Origin: CAVRRZ01 sp963723745
GTDB taxonomy: Bacteria > Actinomycetota > Actinomycetes > Mycobacteriales > Geodermatophilaceae
Assembly (NCBI GenBank): GCA_963723745.1
Contig: CAVRRZ010000001.1
Span: forward strand, 372,001-436,000
Length of the DNA: 64,000 nt
Reading direction: 5' to 3'
A program made the translations under genes and the position numbers. Shown piece by piece: positions 7,777 to 16,777 of this stretch. Positions within the stretch are counted from its first letter, which is position 1; every line of letters starts with the position of its first letter. The notes beneath the pieces were generated by a model. The model saw nothing but the letters and a program-made list of their open reading frames with translations, made no database searches and had not been told where the DNA came from.

Positions 7777-9144
7777 GTGCAGATCGACATCATCGAGACC
7801 AAGAGTCCCGGCACCCGAAGTCATCTCATCTCCGCTGGGGGCGTCGCGGTTGTCATCGACCCGCCCCGGGACATCGACCGGGTCCTCAACCTGGCCCGCG
7901 AGCGCCGCGTGGTGGTTGCGCTGGTGGCGGAGACGCACCTGCATCACGACTACGCGAGCGGCGGCCTGGAGCTGTCTCGAAGAGTCGGAGCGCCCTATGT
8001 CATGCCGGCCGGCACGCAGGTCGGCTACGAGCGAGTGCCGGCCGGCGACGGGGACGTGCTCACCGCCGGGCCGATGCGGCTGTCCGTGGTGCACACGCCC
8101 GGACACACGCATCACCACGTCAATTACGTGCTCGCCGACGCCGCGGGGCGGGTCCGGGCGGTGTTCACCGGCGGGTCGATGCTGTACGGGGGCACCGGGC
8201 GCACCGACCTGGACGGACCCGAGCACACGCTGACGCTCAGCCGGGCCCAGTTCCATTCGGTGCGTCGCCTGGCCACGTCGCTGCCGGCCGGGACAGCGGT
8301 CTATCCGACTCAGGGGTTCGGCAGCTTCTGCTCGGCGACCACGACGGTTTCGACGCAGTCGACCCTGGGCGAGCAGCGGTGGGTCAACCCGGCACTCACG
8401 CTCGCCGAAGACGCGTTCGTCGAGCAGCTGCTGCATGGACTCTCCGCCTACCCGAACCACTACCAGCGGATGGAGGCGTTGAATGCCGCGGGTCCTTCCC
8501 CGGTGCACCTGGCGAGTCCCCGGGAGATGCGCTCCGACGAGCTGGTGTGTCGTATCGCCAACGGCGAGTGGGTCGTCGACCTGAGGCCCCGCATGGTCTT
8601 CGCAGCCGGGCACCTGGCCGGCGCGCTGAACTTCGAACTGTCGAACAGTCTCCTGCCATACCTGGGCTGGCTCTACGACTGGTCGTCACCGCTGACGCTG
8701 ATCGGTGCCAGCGAGCGGCAGGTGGCCGATGCCCGGCGCATGCTGGTGCGGATCGGTATCGACCGGCTGGCCGGTGCCGCCGTGGGTGAGCCGGCGGCGT
8801 TGGCAGGCGGGGGCGCGTTGGGTTCCTACGACGTCAGCGACTTTGCCGGGTTGGCCGGGGCGCTGACCGACGGACCGGTGGCGGCTTTGGACGTGCGCCG
8901 CCACGACGAGCGCCGATGGGGCGGCGTCCGAGGCTCGCACCACATTCAGCTGCACGAGCTGCCGACGCGTCTCGACGAGCTACCCGACGACGAGCTGTGG
9001 GTGTACTCCGGTTCGGGTTTTCGGGCCTCGATCGCCGCGTCGATGCTGGCCCGCGCCGGCCGCCGGGTGGTGTTGGTGAACGATCGGTACGGCCTCGCGG
9101 ACGAGGGCGCCGCCGGGCGGAACTTCGACCACGACCCAGTGTGA
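7777..9144 (+). CDS. Metallo-beta-lactamase-fold / tandem rhodanese protein (persulfide dioxygenase-like)
   Basis: This 455-residue protein has an N-terminal metallo-beta-lactamase domain (about 1-215) and two rhodanese modules (about 255-350 and 360-450). The domain order is that of sulfur-handling proteins such as ETHE1-rhodanese fusions and CstB. The metal site motif at 53-59 reads THLHHDY; the usual motif is THxHxDH, so the last His is Tyr. HTPGHTHHH near 110-118 and FTGGSM near 143 give the other ligands. The second rhodanese loop reads VYSGSGFRAS, with Ser where the catalytic Cys normally sits, and the first has no Cys loop at all. Sulfur transfer is therefore doubtful, and the true substrate is uncertain. 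The GTG start at 7777 follows GAGGAGG by 4 nt. Confidence 0.8.
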   Translation: MQIDIIETKSPGTRSHLISAGGVAVVIDPPRDIDRVLNLARERRVVVALVAETHLHHDYASGGLELSRRVGAPYVMPAGTQVGYERVPAGDGDVLTAGPMRLSVVHTPGHTHHHVNYVLADAAGRVRAVFTGGSMLYGGTGRTDLDGPEHTLTLSRAQFHSVRRLATSLPAGTAVYPTQGFGSFCSATTTVSTQSTLGEQRWVNPALTLAEDAFVEQLLHGLSAYPNHYQRMEALNAAGPSPVHLASPREMRSDELVCRIANGEWVVDLRPRMVFAAGHLAGALNFELSNSLLPYLGWLYDWSSPLTLIGASERQVADARRMLVRIGIDRLAGAAVGEPAALAGGGALGSYDVSDFAGLAGALTDGPVAALDVRRHDERRWGGVRGSHHIQLHELPTRLDELPDDELWVYSGSGFRASIAASMLARAGRRVVLVNDRYGLADEGAAGRNFDHDPV

Positions 9145-9289
9145 TCGTCCCCGACCGACGTCAGCAGAACCCTCCACCGCTGGATTGCAGGGACCGCAGT
9201 CGGTGGAGGCGTGCACCGACCCGACCGGCAGCGGCCACCGCGGCCGCTGGTCGACCACGGCCCTACCCGCCAGGGCAGGCAACGACGAG

Positions 9290-9720
9290 CCCGCGATGCC
9301 GAACGCGAAGAGGCCTCGGCCGAGCGACGGGCCACCATCGAGAACAACAAGGCGATGGCGGCGGCGAACGAGACCCGCCTCGAGTGGGTTCAAAGTGCCT
9401 CCTGCTGCGCAAGACCGCCCCGAAGGCCGCGCTGGGGTTCGCCATCGAGACGATGGCCACCAACCCCCGGGCGCTGTCCCGGTGGCTATCCGGACAGTTG
9501 AACCGCGCCCAAGACCAGGCCGCCGCCGACCTCGGGATCGACGCCCCCGGGCGATGGTGAACCCGGCAGGTGGAGGCTGCACCGACGCTGACCAGCGGGA
9601 ACAGGTAGCCGACGGGCGGCTACCGGTCGCGCTCCTCGCCCACGTCGCCGGAGCCCTCGAATGCGGTCTGCACCGCCAGTCCTGGCGCACCCTCGTCCAG
9701 CGACACGCGCTGGCTGCGGT
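9290..9720 (+). pseudogene. Degenerate plasmid/ICE-type ParB-like protein, C-terminal part
   Basis: Three frames carry consecutive pieces of the C-terminal half of a mobile-element ParB protein. The first is ERRATIENNKAMAAANETRL plus EWVQ near 9315-9400. The second is LLLRKTAPKAALGFAIETMA and LSRWLSGQLNRAQDQAAADL near 9400-9555. The third, near 9610-9680, is LPVALLAHVAGALECGLHRQ followed by SWR. Actinobacterial ParB proteins show NNKAWRSAETVRR, ARKTPPK and ALVLGAYEAxTxRxxWR in this order. The DNA-binding N-terminal half is not found, and two frameshifts split the rest. This marks decayed plasmid or ICE maintenance DNA just outside the intact transfer genes. The family call is by motif only. 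Confidence 0.42.
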
Positions 9721-10989
9721 TCCTGACCTCGTGCGGATACAGCCTTTGGCCAAGATCAAACAACAGATCATCGACGCCGCCGACGAGCGCGGCATCGGCA
9801 CCACCCAACGCCGAACCCGCCATCAACTGCGACAACTGTCCGCCGAGGCCGCCGTCCTGTTGCTGGCCAACCTCGGGCACTGGCTACCTCAGCTGCAGTC
9901 GGCCGGTCTCATCACCCTCGCCGGTGACGTAGACGGCGGCGGACTGTGGGCGCAGATCGCCTGGCCCGACCTCGACCCCGCCCTACGCACCGGCGCCATC
10001 TCCGGAACAGTGGCGAACTGCGAGTGCTACGCACCGCTGCCAGCATCGCCGACGGGCAGCACATCGACCTCGGTGACGTTGCCGCGAACATCGACCGCCG
10101 CGCGCTCACCCTGGTGCTGGCCGCGATCGCCCACGCCGGCGGCAGCCACGGAGACCGCGACATCACCCACGATGCCGACGGCGTCCCCGGGCCGGAAGGC
10201 CGCTGCCCCCGTTGATCGCCTGGCCCACCCCGAGCTAGCTATGGGCTAGCTAGAGCGCTACTCCCGCCTGACCAGCTCCACTGTCCCCGGACGCGCCTCC
10301 CTCTCCGAGCCGGACCGCTACACGGCCTTGCCCACTCCCGCCCGCACGACCACGTGGGTCGAACCGAGCCCGTGGGACAAGACGTCGGTGAGACACCGTG
10401 CCCACCCATGCCTGCCTCGGCGCCACCTCGGGTGCCGAACGGTGAACCGCCTCAAGCCCCCCGAGACTGACCACGCCGCGCGGGCCGACACCGGGCACGC
10501 ACAGCAGCCTGTCGATGGCCGACAGGTCGGCCAGGGCCGACCGTCACGCGGGTGTCGCTGTCAGCGCGGACCTCGCCGAAGCGCTCGAGCTCACGACGCA
10601 CAGGTGGTTACCGGTCGCTCGCAGGCCCCGCGCGGGGCAGGTCACCGGCACCCGGCTCGTCTCGCGGTACAGCACGCTCCCGCGCTCCTGCTCGCTCCCC
10701 ACGTTACCGACCACGGCGACTGGAACGAGGCCGTCCCTGTCGCCCCCTGGATCGGGACTTCGATGGGAACGGGTAGCCGCGTCCGAGATGGGCGCAACAG
10801 CCACATTCTTCCGTAGCCCCCAGAATCAGCACTGACAAGCCAGGGCCAACACCCCCCATAAGCATTACGCCACTGCCATGGATAAAGTCACCCCATCGCA
10901 GAACTAGAGCCTCGAAGGGATCCGAAGAAGCAGCCCAGAAAGCGCCACACACCTCATGCACTAATGGTTTTCGCGGCTACTATCCGGAT
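9721..10989. other. Decayed / non-coding stretch left of the relaxase gene
   Basis: From 9720 to 10210 two plus-strand frames look protein-like (QLSAEAAVLLLANLGHWLPQ; later RVLRTAASIADGQHIDLGDV), but they lie in different frames and I recognise no family. This is probably degraded element DNA. From 10250 to 10989 no gene is supported. The last 180 bp are richer in A and T and lie directly before traA, where MobF elements usually carry oriT. The sequence near 10845-10875 (CCCCCCATAAGCATTACGCC) is the only candidate I can offer for such a site, with low confidence. Confidence 0.35.
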
Positions 10990-13900
10990 GTGATGTCGCT
11001 GCACAAACTGACTGCGGGGGACGGTTACGCGTACCTCACCCGGCAGGTCGCGGCGATGGATTCCACCGAGCGAGGCCATGGCGGGCTCGGCGACTACTAC
11101 TCGACGCGGGGCGAGTCGCCGGGGGTATGGGCCGGTGCCGGGCTGGCAGGGCTGCAGGGTGTGGAGCCGGGACAGCCGGTGAGTGAAGAGCAGATGCTGG
11201 CTCTGTTCGGCCACGGCCGCCATCCCAACGCCGCCGCGCTTGAACGGGCGGCTGCCGCCGCCGGTCGGGACCGTGGGGAGGCAGCGGCCGCCGCCGCGCT
11301 GGGCCGGGCGTTTCCGGTCTTCGCCACGGCTGCCGACGGGTTCCGTGCCCGTTGTGCGGCGGAGTTCGGGGCGGTGAACGCCGCGGCCGGGCTCCCCGCA
11401 GGCGCGCCGGTGCCGGCCGACGAGCGGGCCCGGATCCGCACCAAGGTCGGCCGGGCCATGTTCGCCGAGGTGCACGGCCGCCCACCGGTGGATGCGCGGG
11501 AGCTGTCGGGGTTCATCGCCCGCGCGTCCCGCCCGGCGACCACCGCGGTCGCCGGCTACGACCTGACGTTCTCCCCGGTGAAGTCGGTGTCCGCCCTCTG
11601 GGCACTGGCCCCGCGGGAGATCGCCCAGCGCGTCGAGGCAGCGCACCAGGCAGCGGTCGCCGACACCCTGGCCTGGCTGGAGGAGGAAGCGTGCTTCACC
11701 CGCACGGGAGCGGCCGGCGTCCGGCAGGTCGAGACCACCGGATTCATCGCAGCGACGTTCACCCACCGCGACTCCCGGGCCGGGGACCCCGAACTGCACA
11801 CCCACGTCGCGGTGTCCAACAAGGTGCAGACCCGCGACGGCAAGTGGCTGGCGTTGGACGGGCGGGTGCTGCACAAGGCCAACGTCGCGGCCTCCGAGCG
11901 GTACAACACCCGCCTCGAAGCCCACCTGGTCGCCGGCCTCGGCGTCGAATTCGCCGACCGCCCCGGCACTGAGACGGGCAAGCGGTCGGTGCGGGAGATC
12001 GTCGGCGTCGACGCCCGGCTGCTGACCGCCTGGTCGGCCCGCCGGCGGGCGATCAACGCCCGCCGCGGCGACCTCGCGGCCGTGTTTCAGGCCGATCACG
12101 GGCGGCCACCGACGGCGGTGGAGGCGATCGCGCTGGCGCAGCAGGCCACGCTGGAGACACGTGACACCAAGCACGAACCGCGGTCCCTGGGGCAGCAGCG
12201 AGAAGCGTGGCGGCGGGAGGCGATCGGCCTGATCGGCGGGCCGCCGGGCATCGCCCGGATGCTCGACCGCGTCCTCGCCCCGCACCGCTCCACTCCCCCG
12301 CCACGGGCGACCGCTACGTGGGTGCGCGAGGCGGCCGAGCGGCTGGTGGAGACGGTCTCCGGGCAGCGGGCCACCTGGCAGTTCTGGCACGTCCAGGCAG
12401 AGGCCGAGCGGCTCGTCCGCGGCGCCGGTATCGCCCCGAACGACGTCGACACCGCCGTCACCCTCCTTGCCGCCGAAGCCCTGTCCCCCGGCCGTTCCAT
12501 GCCGCTGGGCGAGCGCGATCCGGTCGAGGAGCCGGTCGAACTGCGCCGCTCCGACGGTGCCAGCGTCTACACCGTCGCCGGCTCCCAGCTCTACACCTCC
12601 CAGGCAGTCCTGGACGCCGAGCACCTGCTGGTGTCCGCCGCCGGGCGCACCGACGGGCGCCGCGCCGAGCCCACGGCCGTGGAGTGGGCGCTGCTCGAGT
12701 CGGCGGCCAACGGCGTCGTCCTCAACCCCGGCCAAGCCCACCTCGTGCGCCGGCTGGCCACGTCCGGCGCGCGCGTGCAGTTGGCACTCGCCCCCGCGGG
12801 ATCGGGGAAGACCACCGCCCTGGCGGTGCTGTCCCGGGCGTGGACCGACGGCGGGGGCACCGTGGTCGGTCTCGCACCCACTGCGGTGGCCGCGGCGGGA
12901 CTCGGGCAGCAGCTGGTCGGGCACTGTGACACCCTCGCCAAACTCACCTGGCACCTGCGCACCGACGGCCAGCGGTCCGGGGCCGTCCCGGGATGGATCA
13001 GCGGCATCGGCCCGGGCACGCTGGTCATCGTCGATGAGGCCGGGATGGCCGGCACCGTCGACCTCGCCGCCGTCGTCGACTTCGTCCTCGGCCGCGGGGG
13101 CAGCGTGCGGCTGGTCGGCGACGACCAGCAACTCGCCTCGGTCGCCGCAGGCGGGGCGCTACGCGACATCGCCGACACGCACGGCGCGACCACCCTCTCC
13201 CAGCTGATCCGCTTTCACGATCCCGCTGAAGGAGCCGCGACCCTGGCGATCCGGGCCGGGGATACGGCCGGATTGGGGTTCTACCTCGACCACGGTCGGG
13301 TGCACGTCGGTGATGAGGTGACCGCCGCCGACCAGGCCTACGCCGCGTGGGCCGCCGACCACGCCGCGGGTGTGAACGCGGTGATGCTCGCCCCCACCCG
13401 GGAACTGGTGGTCGGGTTGAACGCCCGTGCCCGCGCCGACCGGCTCACCGCGACCGGCACGCCCGCCGGCCGGGAGGTAGAACTCGCGGACGGAAACCGA
13501 GCCAGCACCGGGGACCTGCTGGTCAGCCGCCGCAATGACCGGGCCCTGCCGATCACGCGCACGGACTGGGTGAAGAACGGGGACCGGTGGACCGTGACCA
13601 AGGTGCACCGCAGCGGTGCTGTCACCGCCGCCCACGCCGGCACCGGCCGCCGGGTCACCTTGCCGGCCGACTACGTACGGGAGTACGTCGGCCTGGGCTA
13701 CGCCTCCACGGTGCACGGCGCCCAGGGGATCACCGCCGATACCTGCCACACCGTGGTCACCGGCACCGAAACTCGGCAACTGCTGTACGTGGCGGTGACC
13801 CGCGGCCGCGGCGCCAACCACCTGTACGTCACCACCGCCGGAGACGGCGACCCGCACGCCATCATCACCCCGCACGTAGTTCGGCCACCCACCGCGACCG

Positions 13901-16629
13901 ACCTGCTCACCGCCGCCCTCGCCCGCGACGGGGCGCCGCGTTCCGCGGGGAGCACCGGCCGCGACCTCACCGACCCTGCCACCCGGCTACAGGATGCCGC
14001 GGCCCGCTACCGGGACGCCCTCGGTGTTGCCGCCGAAACCGCACTCGGGCCAGGGGGCATCGCCGCGCTGGATGCCGCCGCCGAACAGGTACAGCCCGGC
14101 CTCAGCCAGGCTCCGGCGTGGCCGACCCTGCGTGACCGCCTGGCGCTGCTCGCCGCCGCCGGCCACGACCCGCTCACCGCGCTGCGGCAGGCGGCCGGCG
14201 TCCGGGAGCTGGACAGCGCCGCCGATCCGGCCGCAGTGTTGGACTGGCGCCTGGATCCCACCAGCGGTCAGGACCGGCCCGCTGGTCCGTTGCCCTGGCT
14301 GCCGGCAATCCCGGCAGCGCTGGCCGGCCACCCGCAGTGGGGGCCTTACCTCGCCGCCCGCGCCGGGCAGCTCACGAGCCACGCCGGCCAGGTCATCGAG
14401 GAAGCGGCGGCGTGGACGCCGACCACGGCTCCGGCCTGGGCGGCACGGCTGGCCGAAACGGAGCAGGCGGGGCTGCGGGGGGAGCTGGCGGCGTGGCGGG
14501 CCGCGACCGGCGTCCCCCCGGCTGACCGGCGACCCACCGGTCCCCCACAGCTTGCCGCCGCCGAGCGGCGACACCAACGCCGGCTGGACGCCGCCGCCAC
14601 GACTGTGCTGGGGCGGTCAGGCGGGGCCGCCCGCTCCTGGGCAGCGGTGGCCGACAGCCTCGACCCACGGATCAGCCACGACGAGCACTGGACCGACCTG
14701 GCCGATCGGCTCACGACGGCCGACCGTGCCGGAATCGACGTCGCCAGCCTGCTGATCGCCGTGACCGGCGAGCGGCCGCTGCCCGACGACCTGCCCGCCG
14801 CGGCCCTTTGGTGGCGGCTGTCGGCGCACCTGTCCCCCGCCGCTCTCACCAGCGACGGGCTCGACGCGGCGACGCTGCACCCTGCCTGGATCGCCGCGCT
14901 CGGGGACGCGCTGACGCCCGAGCGCGCGCAGCGGGTGGTGGCCGACCCGGCCTGGCCGGCCCTGGTCGCCGCGGTCACCACCGGTACCCGCGGCGGCTGG
15001 GATCCCGCCGAGCTGATCACCGCAGCGGCCACCGGCCTTCCCCAACGCGGCGACCCACGGATGCCGCCGGGCGATCTGGCCGCCGCCCTGGTCTTCCGGG
15101 TGTCGATGCTCACCGACCCCGCCCCGGTCCGGGTCGACGAACCTCTGCCGGCCGACCTACGACCGCCCGACGACGTGCACCTGCTAGCACCCGCAGCCGA
15201 TCCTGGGACGGCGACGGCGATCGGCCGGGGGCCGACCGCGGCGCTCGACGTGGACGTGGAGCCGCCGTTCGACCCCGACTTCGACCGCGTGCCCCCCGAC
15301 ACGGCCGACGACACCGCGCCCCGCGACCGTGGCCTCCGGTATGTGACGCCCGACCCCTTCGCCAGGACCGAGACCCCAGGCGACTCGGACCCTGCCGACT
15401 ATCTGCTCGAGGAACACTTCTGGGCCACCGCCGCCGTCAGCCGCCCGCGCTTGATCGAGCTGAACCAGCAGGCCGCCGAGTACTTCGCCGACCGCTACCT
15501 CGCCTCCTGGGCGCCGGCCTACCTGCAAGGGCGGCTCGGCACCGACCTGACCGGCGACACGCGATTCAGCCCCGGCTACGCGCCCGCCGGCTGGACCACG
15601 CTCACCAACCACCTACGCTCCGGCGGCGCCACCGACGAGGAGATCCTGGCCGCCGGACTCGGCGTCCGGGCGCGCACCGGCCGGGTCATCGACCGGTTCC
15701 GCGACCGGCTCACCTTTCCCATCCACGGCCCCGACGGCGCAGTCCACGGGTTCATCGGGCGCCGCAATCCCGACCACGACGATGCCGATGCCGGACCTAA
15801 GTACCTGAACACTGCCGGTACCGATCTGTTCAGCAAGGGCGCGCAGCTGTTCGGCCTACACGAAGGCGGCGATGCGCTGGCCGCCGGCGCCGCCCCCGTG
15901 CTCGTCGAGGGACCATTGGACGCCATCGCGGCCACCCTCGCCGGCGATGGCACCTACGTCGGCGTCGCCACCCTGGGAACCGCGTTCACCGACCGGCAAG
16001 CCGACCAACTGCTCCCCTACCTCGGCGGGCGGTCCGGCATCGTCGTCGCGACCGACGCCGACACCGCCGGACAGCAAGCAGCCGAACGCTCGTACTGGCA
16101 GCTCGCCGGCCGCGGCGACGACCCCCGCCGACTGCCCATGGCCGACGGGTCGGACCCTGCCGACATCCTGAGCACCGGCGGCCCAGGTGCGCTCCGCGAG
16201 TTGCTGGACGAGTCCGGCAGCCTCGCCGAACACCTCATCGACCGCGCGATCGCCGCGACGCCCACCGATCCCGCAGGCGCCGCAGCGACCATCCGCGCCG
16301 CTGCCGAGATCATCGCTGCGCTGGCGCCGACTCGGTGGCTGCACCACGCCGACCGGGTCACCGCTGCGCTCCGAGCAGCACCGGGAAGCATCCACCAAGC
16401 CGTCCTGAACGCCGACCGCTCCCGGACGGGCCAGGCCTACGCGGGAATGCGCACCAACGCTTATGACCACCCACCCACATCGAAGACGATGCGGGACCCA
16501 GCAGTCCCACCGCCCATCCGGCAGGCCTACCCGGCCACGGCCTCCACGCCGGACCGGCGCTCCGACGGCCATGACTTACCACCGTCTCTCAACAGGGACC
16601 GCGACCGGCCCACCGGTGTGGACCGGTGA
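10990..16629 (+). CDS. traA: TraA-type MobF relaxase-helicase with C-terminal DnaG/Toprim primase-like module
   Basis: This 1,879-residue protein opens with MMSLHKLTAGDGYAYLTRQV, the start of actinobacterial TrwC/TraA relaxases, and has a DYYS near residue 36. The relaxase fold continues with GYDLTFSPVKSVSALWAL near 188 and the metal-binding ELHTHVAVSNKVQ near 268. A RecD/TraI-like helicase follows, with Walker A APAGSGKTTAL near 600 and Walker B LVIVDEAGMAG near 680. The last 400 residues contain a DnaG-like core: LTFPIHGPDGAVHGFIGRRN, KYLNTAGTDLFSKGAQLFGL, then Toprim motifs VLVEGPLDAIAA near 1637 and VVATDADTAGQQAA near 1684. The first part nicks oriT and leads the strand; the tail may prime complementary synthesis. 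GTG at 10990 is immediately followed by ATG at 10993, and either could start. A TACTAT box 9 nt upstream hints at a leaderless mRNA. Confidence 0.93.
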   Translation: MMSLHKLTAGDGYAYLTRQVAAMDSTERGHGGLGDYYSTRGESPGVWAGAGLAGLQGVEPGQPVSEEQMLALFGHGRHPNAAALERAAAAAGRDRGEAAAAAALGRAFPVFATAADGFRARCAAEFGAVNAAAGLPAGAPVPADERARIRTKVGRAMFAEVHGRPPVDARELSGFIARASRPATTAVAGYDLTFSPVKSVSALWALAPREIAQRVEAAHQAAVADTLAWLEEEACFTRTGAAGVRQVETTGFIAATFTHRDSRAGDPELHTHVAVSNKVQTRDGKWLALDGRVLHKANVAASERYNTRLEAHLVAGLGVEFADRPGTETGKRSVREIVGVDARLLTAWSARRRAINARRGDLAAVFQADHGRPPTAVEAIALAQQATLETRDTKHEPRSLGQQREAWRREAIGLIGGPPGIARMLDRVLAPHRSTPPPRATATWVREAAERLVETVSGQRATWQFWHVQAEAERLVRGAGIAPNDVDTAVTLLAAEALSPGRSMPLGERDPVEEPVELRRSDGASVYTVAGSQLYTSQAVLDAEHLLVSAAGRTDGRRAEPTAVEWALLESAANGVVLNPGQAHLVRRLATSGARVQLALAPAGSGKTTALAVLSRAWTDGGGTVVGLAPTAVAAAGLGQQLVGHCDTLAKLTWHLRTDGQRSGAVPGWISGIGPGTLVIVDEAGMAGTVDLAAVVDFVLGRGGSVRLVGDDQQLASVAAGGALRDIADTHGATTLSQLIRFHDPAEGAATLAIRAGDTAGLGFYLDHGRVHVGDEVTAADQAYAAWAADHAAGVNAVMLAPTRELVVGLNARARADRLTATGTPAGREVELADGNRASTGDLLVSRRNDRALPITRTDWVKNGDRWTVTKVHRSGAVTAAHAGTGRRVTLPADYVREYVGLGYASTVHGAQGITADTCHTVVTGTETRQLLYVAVTRGRGANHLYVTTAGDGDPHAIITPHVVRPPTATDLLTAALARDGAPRSAGSTGRDLTDPATRLQDAAARYRDALGVAAETALGPGGIAALDAAAEQVQPGLSQAPAWPTLRDRLALLAAAGHDPLTALRQAAGVRELDSAADPAAVLDWRLDPTSGQDRPAGPLPWLPAIPAALAGHPQWGPYLAARAGQLTSHAGQVIEEAAAWTPTTAPAWAARLAETEQAGLRGELAAWRAATGVPPADRRPTGPPQLAAAERRHQRRLDAAATTVLGRSGGAARSWAAVADSLDPRISHDEHWTDLADRLTTADRAGIDVASLLIAVTGERPLPDDLPAAALWWRLSAHLSPAALTSDGLDAATLHPAWIAALGDALTPERAQRVVADPAWPALVAAVTTGTRGGWDPAELITAAATGLPQRGDPRMPPGDLAAALVFRVSMLTDPAPVRVDEPLPADLRPPDDVHLLAPAADPGTATAIGRGPTAALDVDVEPPFDPDFDRVPPDTADDTAPRDRGLRYVTPDPFARTETPGDSDPADYLLEEHFWATAAVSRPRLIELNQQAAEYFADRYLASWAPAYLQGRLGTDLTGDTRFSPGYAPAGWTTLTNHLRSGGATDEEILAAGLGVRARTGRVIDRFRDRLTFPIHGPDGAVHGFIGRRNPDHDDADAGPKYLNTAGTDLFSKGAQLFGLHEGGDALAAGAAPVLVEGPLDAIAATLAGDGTYVGVATLGTAFTDRQADQLLPYLGGRSGIVVATDADTAGQQAAERSYWQLAGRGDDPRRLPMADGSDPADILSTGGPGALRELLDESGSLAEHLIDRAIAATPTDPAGAAATIRAAAEIIAALAPTRWLHHADRVTAALRAAPGSIHQAVLNADRSRTGQAYAGMRTNAYDHPPTSKTMRDPAVPPPIRQAYPATASTPDRRSDGHDLPPSLNRDRDRPTGVDR

Positions 16630-16721
16630 CGCCGTAGGCCGCCCACCCGGCCACCGTTCCCCTTCGCTGCACCTGTCCGGGATCGATCATCGGAGGGCCT
16701 TAACGTCCACCGCAGGCCAGG

Positions 16722-16743
16722 CTTCGCTGAAGCTTCAGCGAAG
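16722..16743. terminator. Perfect 22-bp palindrome between convergent genes
   Basis: CTTCGCTGAAG is followed directly by its exact reverse complement CTTCAGCGAAG, giving two 11-bp arms with no spacer. It stands between the end of traA (16629) and the end of the ImmA-type gene (16778), which converge. A bidirectional terminator is the simplest role, although there is no T-run. Because the palindrome has no loop, a dimeric protein binding site is also possible. Confidence 0.5.
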
Positions 16744-16777
16744 GGCTTCGTCGGGCGGCAGCGGACAACTATCTGCC

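Noticed and set aside
10954..13131. Long minus-strand frame opposite traA
   Set aside because: It is a shadow of a very GC-rich gene. The relaxase and helicase motifs on the plus strand are unambiguous.
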